64,000 nucleotides of DNA from Prorocentrum cordatum (taxonomy: Eukaryota; Sar; Dinophyceae; Prorocentrales; Prorocentraceae), in contig CAUYUJ010014603.1 in assembly GCA_963575745.1 (NCBI GenBank), positions 101,811 to 165,810 on the forward strand. The letters are read 5' to 3'. Both the position numbers and the translations under genes were made by a program. This document shows positions 31,062 to 41,320 of this stretch, one piece after another (within the stretch, counting starts at the first letter, position 1; every line of letters begins with the position of its first letter). The notes below the pieces were generated by a model. The model was not told the origin of the DNA, made no database searches, and saw nothing but the letters and a program-made list of their open reading frames with translations.

Positions 31062-34000
31062 CGCCCGAGCTCTCCGGGGCGGCAACTCGGGCCCGGGGCA
31101 GGTCGGGTTCTAAGGGTTCCCGAGAAACGAACCCGAGGTAGCCCCGACCCGAGTTACCCCGGATGACTCGGGGCTCTGGACGCCCGAGTTATCCAGGGTA
31201 ACTCGGGTCCGGGGTAAGTCGGGTTAAGGGTTCCCGAGAAGCGAACCCGAGTTAGCCCTGACCCGAGTGACGCCTGATGACTCGGGGCTCTGGACGCCCG
31301 AGTCATCCAGGGTAACTCGGGTCCGGGGTAAGTCGGGTTAAGGGTTCCCGAGAAGCGAACCCGAGTTAGCCCTGACCCGAGTGACGCCTGATGACTCGGG
31401 GCTCTGGACGCCCGAGTCATCCAGGGTAACTCGGGTCCGGGGTAAGTCGGGTTAAGGGTTCCCGAGAAGCGAACCCGAGTTAGCCCTGACCCGAGTGACG
31501 CCTGATGACTCGGGGCTCTGGACGCCCGAGTCATCCAGGGTAACTCGGGTCCGGGGTAAGTCGGGTTAAGGGTTCCCGAGAAGCGAACCCGAGTTAGCCC
31601 TGACCCGAGTGACGCCTGATGACTCGGGGCTCTGGACGCCCGAGTCATCCAGGGTAACTCGGGTCCGGGGTAAGTCGGGTTAAGGGTTCCCGAGAAGCGA
31701 ACCCGAGTTAGCCCTGACCCGAGTGACGCCTGATGACTCGGGGCTCTGGACGCCCGAGTTATCCAGGGTAACTCGGGTCCGGGGTAAGTCGGGTTAAGGG
31801 TTCCCGAGAAGCGAACCCGAGTTAGCCCTGACCCGAGTTACCCCGGATGACTCGGGGCTCTGGACGCCCGAGTTAGGCGGGGGCAACTCGGGTCCGGGGT
31901 AAGTCGGGTTAAGGGTTCCCGAAAAACGAACCCGACTTAGCCCTGACCCGAGTTACGCCTGATGACTCGGGGCTCTGGACGCCCGAGTTATCCAGGGCAA
32001 CTCGGGTCCGGGGTAACTCGGGTTCGGATTCCCGAAAACGAACCCGAGTTAGCCTGACCCGAGTTAGCCCTGACCCGAGTTACCCCTGATGATTCGGGGC
32101 TCTGGACGCCCGACCTATCCGGGGTAAGTCGGGTCCGGGGTAAGTCGGGTTCGGAATCCCGGAAAACGAACCCGAGGTAGCCCTGACCGAGTTACCCCGG
32201 AGGACTCGGGGCTCTGGTCGCCCGAGTTATCACAGGGCAACTCGGGTCAGGGTAACTCCCCAGGGTAACTCGGGTTCGGATTCCCGAAAAACGAACCCGA
32301 GTTAGCCCTGACCCGAGTTACCCCGGATGACTCGGGGCCCTGGACGCCCGAGTTATCGGGGGCAACTCGGGTCCGGGGTAAGTCGGGTTAAGGGTTCCCG
32401 AAAAGCGAACCCGAGTTAGCCCTGACCCGAGTTACCCCTGATGACTCGGGGCTCTGGACGCCCGAGTTATCCAGGGCAACTCGGGCCCGGGGTAAGTCGG
32501 GTGAAGGGTTCCCGAAAAACGAACCCGAGTTAGCCCTGACCCGAGTTACCCCTGATGACTCGGGGCTCTGGACGCCCGAGTTATCGGGGGCAACTCGGGT
32601 CCGGGGTAACTCGGGTTCAGGGTTCCCGAAAAGCGAACCCGAGTTAGCCCTGACCCGAGTTACCCCTGATGACTCGGGGCCCTGGCGCCCGAGTTATGCG
32701 GGGCAACTCGGGTCCGGGGTAAGTCGGGTTAAGGGTTCCCGAAAAGCGAACCCGAGTTAGCCCTGACCCGAGTTACCCCTGATGACTCGGGGCACTGGAC
32801 GCCCGAGTTATCGGGGGCAACTCGGGTCCAGGGTAAGTCGGGTTAAGGGTTCCCGAAAAACGAAGCCGAGTTAGCCCTGACCCGAGTTACCCCTGATGAC
32901 TCGGGGCTCTGGACGCCCGAGTGATCGAGGGCAACTCGGGTCCGGGGTAAGTCGGGTGAAGGGTTCCCGAAAAACGAACCCGACTTAGCCCTGACCCGAG
33001 TTACCCCTGATGATTCGGGGCTCTGGACGCCCGAGTTATCCGGGGTAACTCGGGTCCGGGGTAACTCGGGTTAAGGGTTCCCGAAATAACGGAACCGACT
33101 TAGCCCTTACCCGACTTACCCCTGATGACTTGGGATGGACGCCCGAGTTATCCAGGGTAACTCGTGTTCGGCGGTTTGTCGGGTGAAGGGTTCCCCGAAA
33201 AAACGAACCCGACTGAGCCCTGACCCGAGTTACCCCTGATGATTCGGGGCCTCTGGACGCCCCGAGTTTATCCGGGGTAACTCGGGTCCGGGGTAACTCG
33301 GGTTAAGGGTTCCCGAAAAACGAACCCGACTTAGCCCTGACCCGACTTACCCCTGATGACTCGGGGCACTGGACGCCCGAGTTATCCAGGGTAACTCGGG
33401 TCCGGGGTAAGTCGGGTGAAGGGTTCCCGAAAAACGAACCCGACTGAGCCCTGACCCGAGTTACCCCTGATGATTCGGGGCTCTGGACGCCCGAGTTATC
33501 CGGGGTAACTCGGGTCCGGGGTAACTCGGGTTAAGGGTTCCCGAAAAACGAGCCCGACTTACCCCTGACCCGACTTACCCCTGATGACTCGGGGCACTGG
33601 ACGCCCGAGTTATCCAGGGTAACTCGGGTCCGGGGTAACTCTGGTTAAGGGTTCCCGAAAAACGAACCCGAGTTAGCCCTGACCCGAGTTACCCCTGATG
33701 ATTCGGGGCTCTGGACGCCCGAGTTATCCGGGGTAACTCGGGTCGGGGGAAGTGGGTTAAGGTTCCCGAAAAAAACGAACCCGAGTTATCCCTGACCCGA
33801 GTTACCCCTGATGATTCGGGGCTCTGGGCGCCCGAGTTATCCGGGGTAACTCGGGTCCAGGGTAACTCTGCTTCTGTTTTATTTATGTTCTGAACTCGGG
33901 TTTGGGTTCCCGAAAAAGGAACCCGAGTTAGCCCTGACCCGAGTTACCCCTGATGGCTCGGGGCTCTGGACGCCCGAGTTATCGGGGGTAACTCGGGTCC

Positions 34001-37000
34001 GGGGTAACTCGGGTTTGGGTTCCCGAGAAAGGAACCCGAGTTAGCCCTGACCCGAGTTACCCCTGATGACTCGGGGCTCTGGACGCCCCGTGTTTATCCA
34101 GGGTAACTCGGGTCCGGGGTAACTCGGTTAAGGGATAAGAAAAAAAATAACGACCCGCAATTGCCCTGACCCGTGTTACCCCTGATGACTCGGGGCTCTG
34201 GACGCCCGAGTTATCCGGGGTAACTCGGGTCCGGGGTAAGTCGGGTTCGGATTCCCGAGAAAGGAACCCGAGTTATCCCTGACCCGAGTTACCCCTGATG
34301 ATTCGGGGCTCTGGACGCCCGAGTTATCCGGGGTAACTCGGGTCCGGGGTAAGTCGGGTTCGGAGTCCCGGAAAAGGAACCCGAGTTATCCCTGACCCGA
34401 GTTACCCCTGATGATTCGGGGCTCTGGGCGCCCGAGTTATCCGGGGTAACTCGGGTCCGGGGTAAGTCGGGTTCGGATTCCCGAAAAAGGAACCCGAGTT
34501 ATCCCTGACCCGAGTTAAACCTGATGACTCGGGGCTTCTGAACGCCGAGTTATCCGGAGGTAAACTCGGGCCGGGGTAAGTCGGGTTCGGATTCCCGAAA
34601 AACGAACCCCGAGTTAGCCCTGACCCGAGTTCGCTGATGAGCTCGGGGCTCTGGACGCCCGTGTTATCCAGGGTGAACTCGGGTCCGGGGTAACTCGGGT
34701 TAAGGGTTCCCGAAAAACAAACCCGAGTTAGCCCTGACCCGAGTTAAACCTGATGACTCGGGGCTCTGAACGCCCGAGTTATCCGGGGTAACTCGGGCCC
34801 GGGGTAAGTCGGGTTCGGATTCCCGAAAAACGAACCCGAGTTAGCCCTGACCCGAGTTACGCCTGATGACTCGGGGCTCTGGACGCCCGAGTTATCCAGG
34901 GTAACTCGGGTCCGGGGTAACTCGGGTTAAGGGTTCCCGAAAAACGAACCCGAGTTAGCCCTGACCCGAGTTACCCCTGATGATTCGGGGCGTCCAGGGT
35001 AACTCGGGTCCGGGGTAAGTCGGGTTCGGATTCCCGAAAAACGAACCCGAGTTAGCCCTGACCCGAGTTACCCCTGATGACTCGGGGCTCTGGACGCCCG
35101 AGTTATCCAGGGTAACTCGGGTCCGGGGTAACTCGGGTTAAGGGTTCCCGAAAAACGAACCCGAGTTAGCCCTGACCCGAGTTACCCCTGATGATTCGGG
35201 GCTCTGGACGCCCGAGTTCTCCGGGGTAACTCGGGCCCGGGGCAAGTCGGGTTCGGATTCCCGAAAAACGAACCCGAGTTAGCCCTGACCCGAGTTACCC
35301 CTGATGACTCGGGGCTCTGGACGCCCGAATTATCCAGGGTAACTCGGGCCCGGGGTAACTCGGGTTAAGGGTTCCCGAAAAATTAACCCGAGTTAGCCCT
35401 GACCCGAGTTACCCCTGATGATTCGGGGCTCTGGACGCCCGAGTTATCCGGGGTAACTCGGGCCCGGGGTACGTCGGGTTCGGATTCCCGAAAAACGAAC
35501 CCGAGTTAGCCCTGACCCGAGTTACCCCTCATGACTCGGGGCTCTGGACGCCCGAGTTATCCAGGGTAACTCGGGTCTGGGGTAACTCGGGTTAAGGGTT
35601 CCCGAAAAACGAACCCGAGGACCCGAGTTACCCCTGATGATTCGGGGCTCTGGACGCCCGAGTTCTCCGGGGTAACTCGGGCCCGGGGCAAGTCGGGTTC
35701 GGATTCCCGGAAAACGAACCCGAGTTAGCCCTGACCCGAGTTACCCGTGATGACTCGGGGCTCTGGACGCCCGAGTTATCCAGGGTAACTCGGGTCCGGG
35801 GTAACTCGGGTTAAGGGTTCCCGAAAAACGAACCCGAGTTAGCCCTGACCCGAGTTACCCCTGATGACTCGGGGCTCTGGACGCCCGAGTTATCCGGGGT
35901 AACTCGGGCCGTAATTATCCAGGGTAACTCGGGCCCGGGGTAACTCGGGTTAAGGGTTCCCGAAAAATTAACCCGAGTTAGCCCTGACCCGAGTTACCCC
36001 TGATGATTCGGGGCTCTGGACGCCCGAGTTATCCGGGGTAACTCGGGCCCGGGGTACGTCGGGTTCGGATTCCCGAAAAACGAACCCGAGTTAGCCCTGA
36101 CCCGAGTTACCCCTCATGACTCGGGGCTCTGGACGCCCGAGTTATCCAGGGTAACTCGGGTCTGGGGTAACTCGGGTTAAGGGTTCCCGAAAAACGAACC
36201 CGAGGACCCGAGTTACCCCTGATGATTCGGGGCTCTGGACGCCCGAGTTCTCCGGGGTAACTCGGGCCCGGGGCAAGTCGGGTTCGGATTCCCGGAAAAC
36301 GAGCCGATGTAGCCCTGACCCGAATTTGCCCTGATGACTCGTGCCTCTCAGACCTCTGGACGCCCGAATGTCCATCTCTGGGTACTCGTGTCCGGGTGAT
36401 TCTTCTCAGGGTTTTCCCGAAACGACCCCGAGTTAGCCCTGACCGAGTTACCCCTGATGATTTCGGGGCTCTGGACCCTCCCGAGTATCCGGGGTAACTC
36501 GGGTCCGGGGTAAGTCGGGTTAAGGGTTCCCGAAAAAACAAACCCGAGTTAGCCCTGACCCGAGTTACCCCTGATGACTCGGGGCTCTGGACTCCGGGGT
36601 AACTCGGGTCCGGGGTACGTCGGGTTCGGATTCCCGAAAAACGAACCCGAGTTAGCCCTGACCCGAATTACCCCTGATGACTCGGGGCTCTGGACGCCCG
36701 AGTTATCCGGGGTAACTCGGGCCCGGGGTAAGTCGGGCTCGGGTTCCCGAAAAACGAACCCGAGATAGCCCTGACCCGAGTTACCCCTGATGACTCGGGG
36801 CTCTGGACGCCCGAGTTATCCGGGCTAACTCGGGCCCGGGGTAAGTCGGGTTCGGATTCCCGAAAAACGAACCCGAGTTAGCCCTGACCCGAGTTACCCC
36901 TGATGACTCGGGGCTCTGGACGCCCGAGTTATCCAGGTACTCGGGCCCGGGTAAGTCGGGTTAAGGGTTCCGCGAAAACGAACCGAGTTAGCCTGAACCC

Positions 37001-37090
37001 GAGTTTACCCCTGATGACTCTGGGCTCCTGGACGCCCGAGTTATCTGGGGTACTCGGGCCTGGGGTAACTCGGTTCGGATTCCCGAAAAA
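31062..37090 (+). repeat. 114-bp satellite array, about 50 monomers
   Basis: The spacing of CCAGGGTAACTCGGG in adjacent units (31,307 and 31,421) gives a 114-bp period. Each monomer contains GGGTAACTCGGGTCCGGGG and, about 45 bp on, CCCTGACCCGAGTTACCC, which pair as a long stem. A smaller stem is CTCGGGGC...GCCCGAG. Monomers at about 31,193-31,790 are almost identical, while those beyond 36,300 are eroded by indels. A non-satellite insertion with TTTTATTTATGTTC lies near 33,880. The period is divisible by three, so a 38-residue peptide repeat stays open on the - strand at 31,154-31,648; this is not taken as a gene. Confidence 0.97.
34680..36300 (+). repeat. Satellite subregion with 228-bp dimer order
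   Basis: Monomers alternate between a form with GGGTTAAGGGTTCCCG followed by CTGATGATTC and a form with GGGTTCGGATTCCCG followed by CTGATGACTC, so the real unit is a dimer of about 228 bp. A block of about 390 bp at 35,330 recurs at 35,915 with an offset of 585 bp, carrying the same rare variants (AAAAATTAACCC, GTACGTCGGG, AACCCGAGGACCCGAG). Confidence 0.85.
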
Positions 37091-37106
37091 CGAAACGCCA
37101 TGGGTA

Positions 37107-37285
37107 CTCCATATTTCGTAATAAAAGGGAGGGGTCTGGACCCTCCAAGACAAGCCATTTCAGACCTCCCCCGTGGGAGAACCCTCCAAAACATCGTCCC
37201 CAGACCCCCCCAGGCCCTCCAAGATAGCCTGGAAGAGACCCCCCCCCCGAAATGAGACCCCCCTCCCTTTATTACGAAATCTGGA
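37107..37285 (+). mobile_element. MITE R5, copy 1, nested in satellite
   Basis: The ends CCATATTTCGTAATAAAAGG and CCTTTATTACGAAATCTGG are inverted repeats of about 25 bp. Satellite sequence lies on both sides: the left flank ends a monomer and the right flank resumes at TACCCCTGATGATTCGG. The flanks GTAC/GTAC could be a 4-bp target duplication. The interior has GGACCCTCCAAGAC and CCCCCCGAAATGAGACC. Confidence 0.85.
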
Positions 37286-37464
37286 GTACCCCTGATGATT
37301 CGGGGCTCTGACTCCGGGCGGAGGCCCGGGGGGGCCCCGGGAGGGGGGTTCTCCGAGAGGCCGGGCGCCGCAGGCCGCGCGGCAGGGTCGCCGGCGCTCT
37401 CTGGCAGGAGCGGCGGCGGCCCCAGCACCGCCGGCTTGGTGGTGTCTTCGGCTGGCCAGATGCT
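37286..37464. other. Satellite remnant and GC-rich spacer
   Basis: The first about 30 bases are satellite monomer sequence. The rest is GC-rich and separates the two R5 copies. Confidence 0.6.
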
Positions 37465-37645
37465 CCAGATTTCGTAAGAAAGGGAGGGGGGTCTCATTTC
37501 GGGGGGGGGGTCTCTTCCAGGCTGTCTTGGAGGGCCTGGGGGGGTCTGGGGACGATGTTTTGGAGGGTTCTCCCACGGGGGAGGTCTGAAATGGCTCGTC
37601 TTGGAGGGTCCAGACCCCCTCCCTTTTATTACGAAATCTGGAATA
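37465..37645 (-). mobile_element. MITE R5, copy 2, inverted
   Basis: Reverse complement of copy 1 with matching interior, starting CCAGATTTCGTAAGAAAGGG and ending CTTTTATTACGAAATCTGG. The two copies face each other about 180 bp apart, forming a larger inverted repeat. Confidence 0.88.
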
Positions 37646-37656
37646 TTTCTTCGGGG

Positions 37657-37845
37657 GCGCGCAGACGTGGATCAGCGATGCATGGGCTTGGCGCGCGGTC
37701 GCCAGATCCATGGGTCCGGGGAGGTGCCCTCCCCGAGATGCGGCCGGTGCTGCCTCGTTCGGCGGCAGAAAATCCAAAATTTCCCACGGCAATTGGGCCC
37801 GTCGCTAATCCACGCCCCCCTTGATCCATGTTTGCGATCGTCTGA
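37657..37845 (-). mobile_element. Inverted-repeat element R6, copy 2
   Basis: Opposite orientation to 8,190-8,398. The inner ends CGCAGACGTGGATCAGCG and ATCCATGTTTGCG remain, as do the shared GGAGGTGCCCTCCCC and GCCGGTGCTGCCTCGTTCG blocks. Confidence 0.72.
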
Positions 37846-37972
37846 TATCTGGGCGCCCATCACGGGGGTGTGCACAAGACAGGGGCCTCTCATCCTCGAT
37901 GTGGGAGTACATCCAAAATAATCCCCATGGTGGTGCATCCCCCAATTTACCCGTTCTTCTCTGCGGAGCGGT

Positions 37973-38337
37973 CAGTCTTTCGAGGGGAGCTCGGGCATTG
38001 GTGGAAAGAAATCGCCTGCCTGCGACGGCCAGCAGAAATCAACGGGCGAAGAACGGCATGAAATAAACCTCTTCGCTGTCGGGGGCGCCTGTCCCAGGGC
38101 GGCGGGAAAGGTCATATCCCTACGGTGGCACGCCAGGGTATAAACTGTGGCACGTCAGGGTGTACACTCTCCAGCCGCCCCGGGACAGGCGGCCCCAGCG
38201 ACGGAACAGCTTATTTTACGCCGCTCTTCGCCCGCTGAAGAAACGGCGCCCGGCTGAGCGGCCAGTCTCTCGAGGCAAGCTCGGGGACTGGTGAAAAGAA
38301 GTCGCCTGCCTGCGATGGCCAGCAGACTGAAGGGGCC
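37973..38337. mobile_element. Inverted-repeat element between long direct repeats
   Basis: Two direct repeats of about 75 bp (37,973-38,038 and about 38,257-38,337, both containing GCCTGCCTGCGA and GGCCAGCAGA) enclose an inverted repeat. Its arms are 38,041-38,106 and 38,174-38,238, about 65 bp each, both with GGGCGAAGA, AAATAA and GCCTGTCCC. The small spacer has GGCACG(C/T)CAGGGT twice. The order resembles a target duplication around an inverted-repeat element, although the direct repeats are unusually long and only about 86% identical. Confidence 0.65.
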
Positions 38338-38351
38338 CTGGGACGCACAAA

Positions 38352-38400
<49 letters not shown>

Positions 38401-38528
38401 ACAGCAGGATTCCCCACAGCTTCCCTATACCTTCTGGGTTGTCGTCTTCCCCCCCCCCCCCCCCCACTTCCCCTGTTTTCTGGGGGATCGACGATTGACT
38501 GTGTCTGCGTGTGTTTTGTCCCTCCTGA
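38338..38528 (+). mobile_element. MITE R1, copy 4 (191 bp)
   Basis: Starts TGAAGGGGCCCTGGGACGCA and ends GTCCCTCCTGA. Flanks are CAGAC (38,333-38,337) and CAGGC (38,529-38,533), a 5-bp duplication with one mismatch. It is longer than other copies because of a CA expansion at 38,348-38,397 and a C run near 38,451-38,465. Confidence 0.9.
38348..38397 (+). repeat. (CA)n microsatellite inside R1
   Basis: About 22 CA units. Other R1 copies have only a few ACAC units at this position, so the element supplied the seed. Confidence 0.95.
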
Positions 38529-38675
38529 CAGGCAGGGCCCAGGAGCGGGGAGGCCCCCCCATGGGGGGGCCCTCCCGTGCGAACGTCCTCGGGGCCTGGG
38601 CGCCCCGAGAGGACCCTCGCAGGCGGGCGCCCCGCCTGGAGCTCCGGGAGGGCCCCCGGGGGGATGCGCAGGAAC
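38529..38675. other. GC-rich spacer
   Basis: Contains GGGGGGCCC-type short palindromes. No gene. Confidence 0.4.
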
Positions 38676-38938
38676 CCTCCTCCTCCTCCTCCCCCTCCTC
38701 CTCCCCCTCCTCCCCTCCTCCCCCTCCTCCCCCTCCTCCTCCTCCTCCTCCTCCTCCTCCTCCTCCTCCTCCTCCTCCTCCTCCTCCCTCCTCCTCCTCC
38801 TCCCCCTCTCCTCCCTCCCCCTCCTCCCCCTCCTCCTCCTCCCCCTCCTCCCCCTCCTCCCTCCTCCTCCTCCTCCTCCTCCTCCTCCTCCTCCTCCTCC
38901 TTTTCCTCCTCCTCCTCCTCCTCCTCCTCCTCCTCCTG
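38676..38938 (+). repeat. (CCT)n array
   Basis: Long pyrimidine tract with CCCCT variants and a purer CCT core at 38,730-38,790. Confidence 0.96.
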
Positions 38939-39158
38939 GCCCCAGAGGGGCAGGCCGGGCAGGTGAGCGCTTTTTGTCGTGCAGTCAAGCAGTGTGGTAA
39001 GGATGCGCGACATAAGGATGCAAGGGGCCTTGGACGCCCACCTCGAGGCTTTTCGAGCGGGGCGCGGCCAGCAAGAGTGGCCAAGGATGGGCCGAGGAGG
39101 CAAGGATGCAAGGGCACCCTTGGGAAGGTTGCCCATCCTTACTATGCGGGTTGCCTGT

Positions 39159-39565
39159 ATTCGGCGTTTCGACATCGGGCTCACGTTGCTCCCGTCGCAC
39201 TTCAGGACCACATCCCAGAAACGATCTCGAGCACCCAGAAGAGTCTCGAAGCAGTGTCGAACGAGCATCGCCTCCCAGGGCCCGACACGCGAAGACCCTG
39301 CAAATTTCGGTACTTCCCTGGTGCTCGAAATTCTTTCTGGTGGTCAAGGCTAAAGTCGGTTGGAGCATCATAACATTGGGCGGAAGGGGGGGGGTCTGGC
39401 TCCGGACCTCTGCTCAGTGCGACTGTTTGCAGCAGTGCGTCCATTATGGGGGAGACTCCACCCGCTCGAAACAGGCGCCAAAAACAGCCAAGATCCATTC
39501 CAGGGGAGGGGAGGGGGGTCCGAGGGCCCGCGCCGATCGGCAGAACAATGAATAAAAAAACGATC
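39159..39565 (+). mobile_element. Repeat R3, copy 1, split by R2 insertion
   Basis: R3 begins TATTCGGCGTTTCGACATCG (39,159-39,178), is interrupted by R2, and resumes at CATTGGGCGGAAGG (39,374). It ends near GAATAAAAAAACGATC. The uninterrupted copy at 56,125-56,355 shows the arrangement before insertion. Shared blocks include GTCTGGCTCCGGACCTCTGC and CCGCGCCGATCGGCA. Confidence 0.88.
39180..39372 (+). mobile_element. MITE R2, copy 1 (193 bp), TSD ACATYGGG
   Basis: Inserted into R3 between ACATCGGG (39,172-39,179) and ACATTGGG (39,373-39,380), an 8-bp duplication with one change. Ends read CTCACGTTGCTCC and GGAGCATCATA; better preserved copies give CTTATGWTGYTCC as the terminal repeat. Inside, TTTCGAGCACC-like and GGTGCTCGAAA blocks form a second inverted repeat. 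An 8-bp duplication is the size made by hAT transposases. No coding capacity. Confidence 0.88.
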
Positions 39566-39747
39566 ACCAGGCCAGGCAGGGCTGAAACTCTTCTGTCCTC
39601 CCCAGTTCGGCTCGAGACCTCTGCCGGAGGCCTCGGCGCGAGCCCGAAGAACCCCGAGGCTCCCTCCGAGGCTCCCTCCGGATCAAGAGTGCTCCTCGAG
39701 CTGGCGCCTCGACTTGAGGGGCAACGTCAGTCGGGTCGGGCGGAAGG
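39566..39747. other. Spacer
   Basis: GC-rich sequence with CCTCCGAGGCTCC repeated twice near 39,658. No gene. Confidence 0.4.
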
Positions 39748-39925
39748 GGGGGATAGCAAAGGGGGGGCTTGAGAATCAGCTCACGCAGCTGATTCTCCCG
39801 GCGCCTCCTGGCGCCGGGAGGCGCCCATGTATCGAGGAGTGGGCCCCTCGGTGAGGCCGAAACCAGCTGCATGCAGCAAATTTCGTAACCCCCCCTTTCC
39901 CAAGCCCCCCCTTTCGTCCGCCGGG
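39748..39925 (+). repeat. Repeat R10, copy 3 (outside the inverted repeat)
   Basis: Carries the hairpin GAATCAGCTCACGCAGCTGA with flanks, GGCGCCTCCTGGCGCCGGGAGG palindrome-type sequence, TGTATCGAGGAGTGGGCCCC and AACCCCCCCTTTCCCAAG. It shows that R10 is an independent element, not a by-product of the arm duplication. Confidence 0.82.
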
Positions 39926-40127
39926 AGCGGCCAAGAGGGGGGTGTCCAAGAGGGGGGGGCGCAGATCATGACAGGCGGCACGTGCGCGGCCCAGCGGGGG
40001 GGCCAGGGAGGTCATGAAACAAGAAGAGGCGCCATGAAATCGGAGGAAACACCATGGCCCCCGCCATGACATCCCCCCCCCCCCTAGTCATCACCCCCCT
40101 CTTTGCCGCCCCCGAGTCCGGCCCGAG

Positions 40128-40350
40128 TCAGGGGTCCCTGATGGTCCGCTACCGAAAATTTCCGGTAGCGCTCCGCAGAGATCGGTCGCTACCGAAATAC
40201 CGAAATGTAGCGCCCAATACCGGCATCAGACCGTTCTGAAATCCGCTATTTCAACGCCCTCAAACGAAGATCCGGTCGCTACCGAAATTCGGGGTGCGTC
40301 GAAATCGCTACCGAAAATTTCCGGTACCAGACCATCTGGGGTGGACCAGC
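40128..40350. mobile_element. Inverted-repeat element R7 with CGCTACCGAAA motifs
   Basis: The left end GATGGTCCGCTACCGAAAAT (from 40,140) and right end ATTTTCCGGTACCAGACCATC-type sequence (to about 40,337) are inverted repeats of about 30 bp. Inside each end lies the small palindrome ACCGAAAATTTCCGGT. CGCTACCGAAA recurs in between at about 40,192 and 40,277. Single copy in this window; no target duplication resolved. Confidence 0.8.
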
Positions 40351-40454
40351 TCCGGGGCGGGAAGGCGTCGGCCAGGCAGCGGCGACGCACAGCGCGGCGC
40401 CGGATCGGCGGCGTGTCCCCGACGGACGGCGGGCCCGCGCGGCGCTGGGGCGGG

Positions 40455-40690
40455 GCGGGCCCACGGGGACCCCCCGGCGGCGCGAGGATGTGGGCGGCGG
40501 GAGGTCGAGGCGTCGCCCCCTCGAGGGGCCCCCTATTTTTACCAGCCTCGAACTTCTCCCTGCCCCGAAGAGGGACACGCCAGAAGGCGATGACACCCTC
40601 AGGGAGAGGGCGCCCACGGGGCCCCCCGCGGCGGCGCGAGGGGTGGGCGGCGGGAGGCCGAGGCGTCCCCTCCTCGGGCCCCCATTTCTC
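40455..40690 (+). repeat. Tandem duplication, 152-bp offset
   Basis: GCCCACGGGG...GGCGGCGCGAGG...GGGCGGCGGGAGG...CGAGGCGTC at 40,458 recurs at 40,610. Between them is ACCAGCCTCGAACTTCTCCC, which resembles the R1 insertion-site sequence at 48,512 and 48,983. Confidence 0.8.
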
Positions 40691-40739
40691 CCACGGCGTC
40701 GCCCCTGACGACTGCGCCTCTGCAGGGTGCAGGGCAGGT

Positions 40740-40970
40740 TTTTCATACACAGGGATCTTGAACATATATATAGGATCTTTAATACATGACTAATGTATGG
40801 ATGCATCTGTGCATGAACTCATCGTTGTTTTTAGTACCAAGTCCCTGCAATTTTAATACATAATCCGCACGCGGAGCATGGTTTTAAAACGGCACTGTAC
40901 GCAGAAACATCTCCCCGGCGCGGGCTCATGCTGCAGCGGTGTACCGCGAAGTGTCAGTGACGCCAATCAT
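40740..40970. other. AT-rich spacer
   Basis: A rare AT-rich interval with TATATATAGGATCTTTAATAC. No gene or terminator is recognised. Confidence 0.4.
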
Positions 40971-40974
40971 GGCC

Positions 40975-41320
40975 TTCCCGAAAGACGATATTTTCACCCT
41001 GAGTCGTTTTGTTGCGGTCCCGGGGCCCGTGGAGGGCGCCACGGGCCCGACACCAGCGAAAGCCTCAGGACCCGTTTTCCTCAGGACCCGCTTCCTCGAT
41101 GGCGAACAGAGTGCACCGGAATGCAACCTCTCAGCGTGCCGTCGGCGCGCCCCCGAGGGCCCAGACATGCTCGCGCCGTGAACAGAGCACGACGGGAAGC
41201 TTTCGGCCGTGTTCGGCCTCTGGGGGCCCTTGCTTGGCCCCAGGACCGTCAAAAACCACTCGGGATGAAACGCCGGGTCCGGGGAAAGGGTCGGGACTTC
41301 CGAGGACCGCGCATTGAAAC
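40975..41320. repeat. Inverted pair of R8 repeats
   Basis: R8 lies on the - strand at about 40,975-41,095 and on the + strand at about 41,195-41,320. Both have ACTC(A/G)GGATGAAA and GGGACCG-type blocks. The two copies are convergent and could form a hairpin of about 100-bp arms. Confidence 0.7.

Noticed and set aside
31154-31648. 164-codon - strand frame with a perfect 38-residue repeat
   Set aside because: The satellite period of 114 bp is divisible by three and the first monomers are almost identical, so an open frame arises by chance. The frame closes as soon as monomers diverge.
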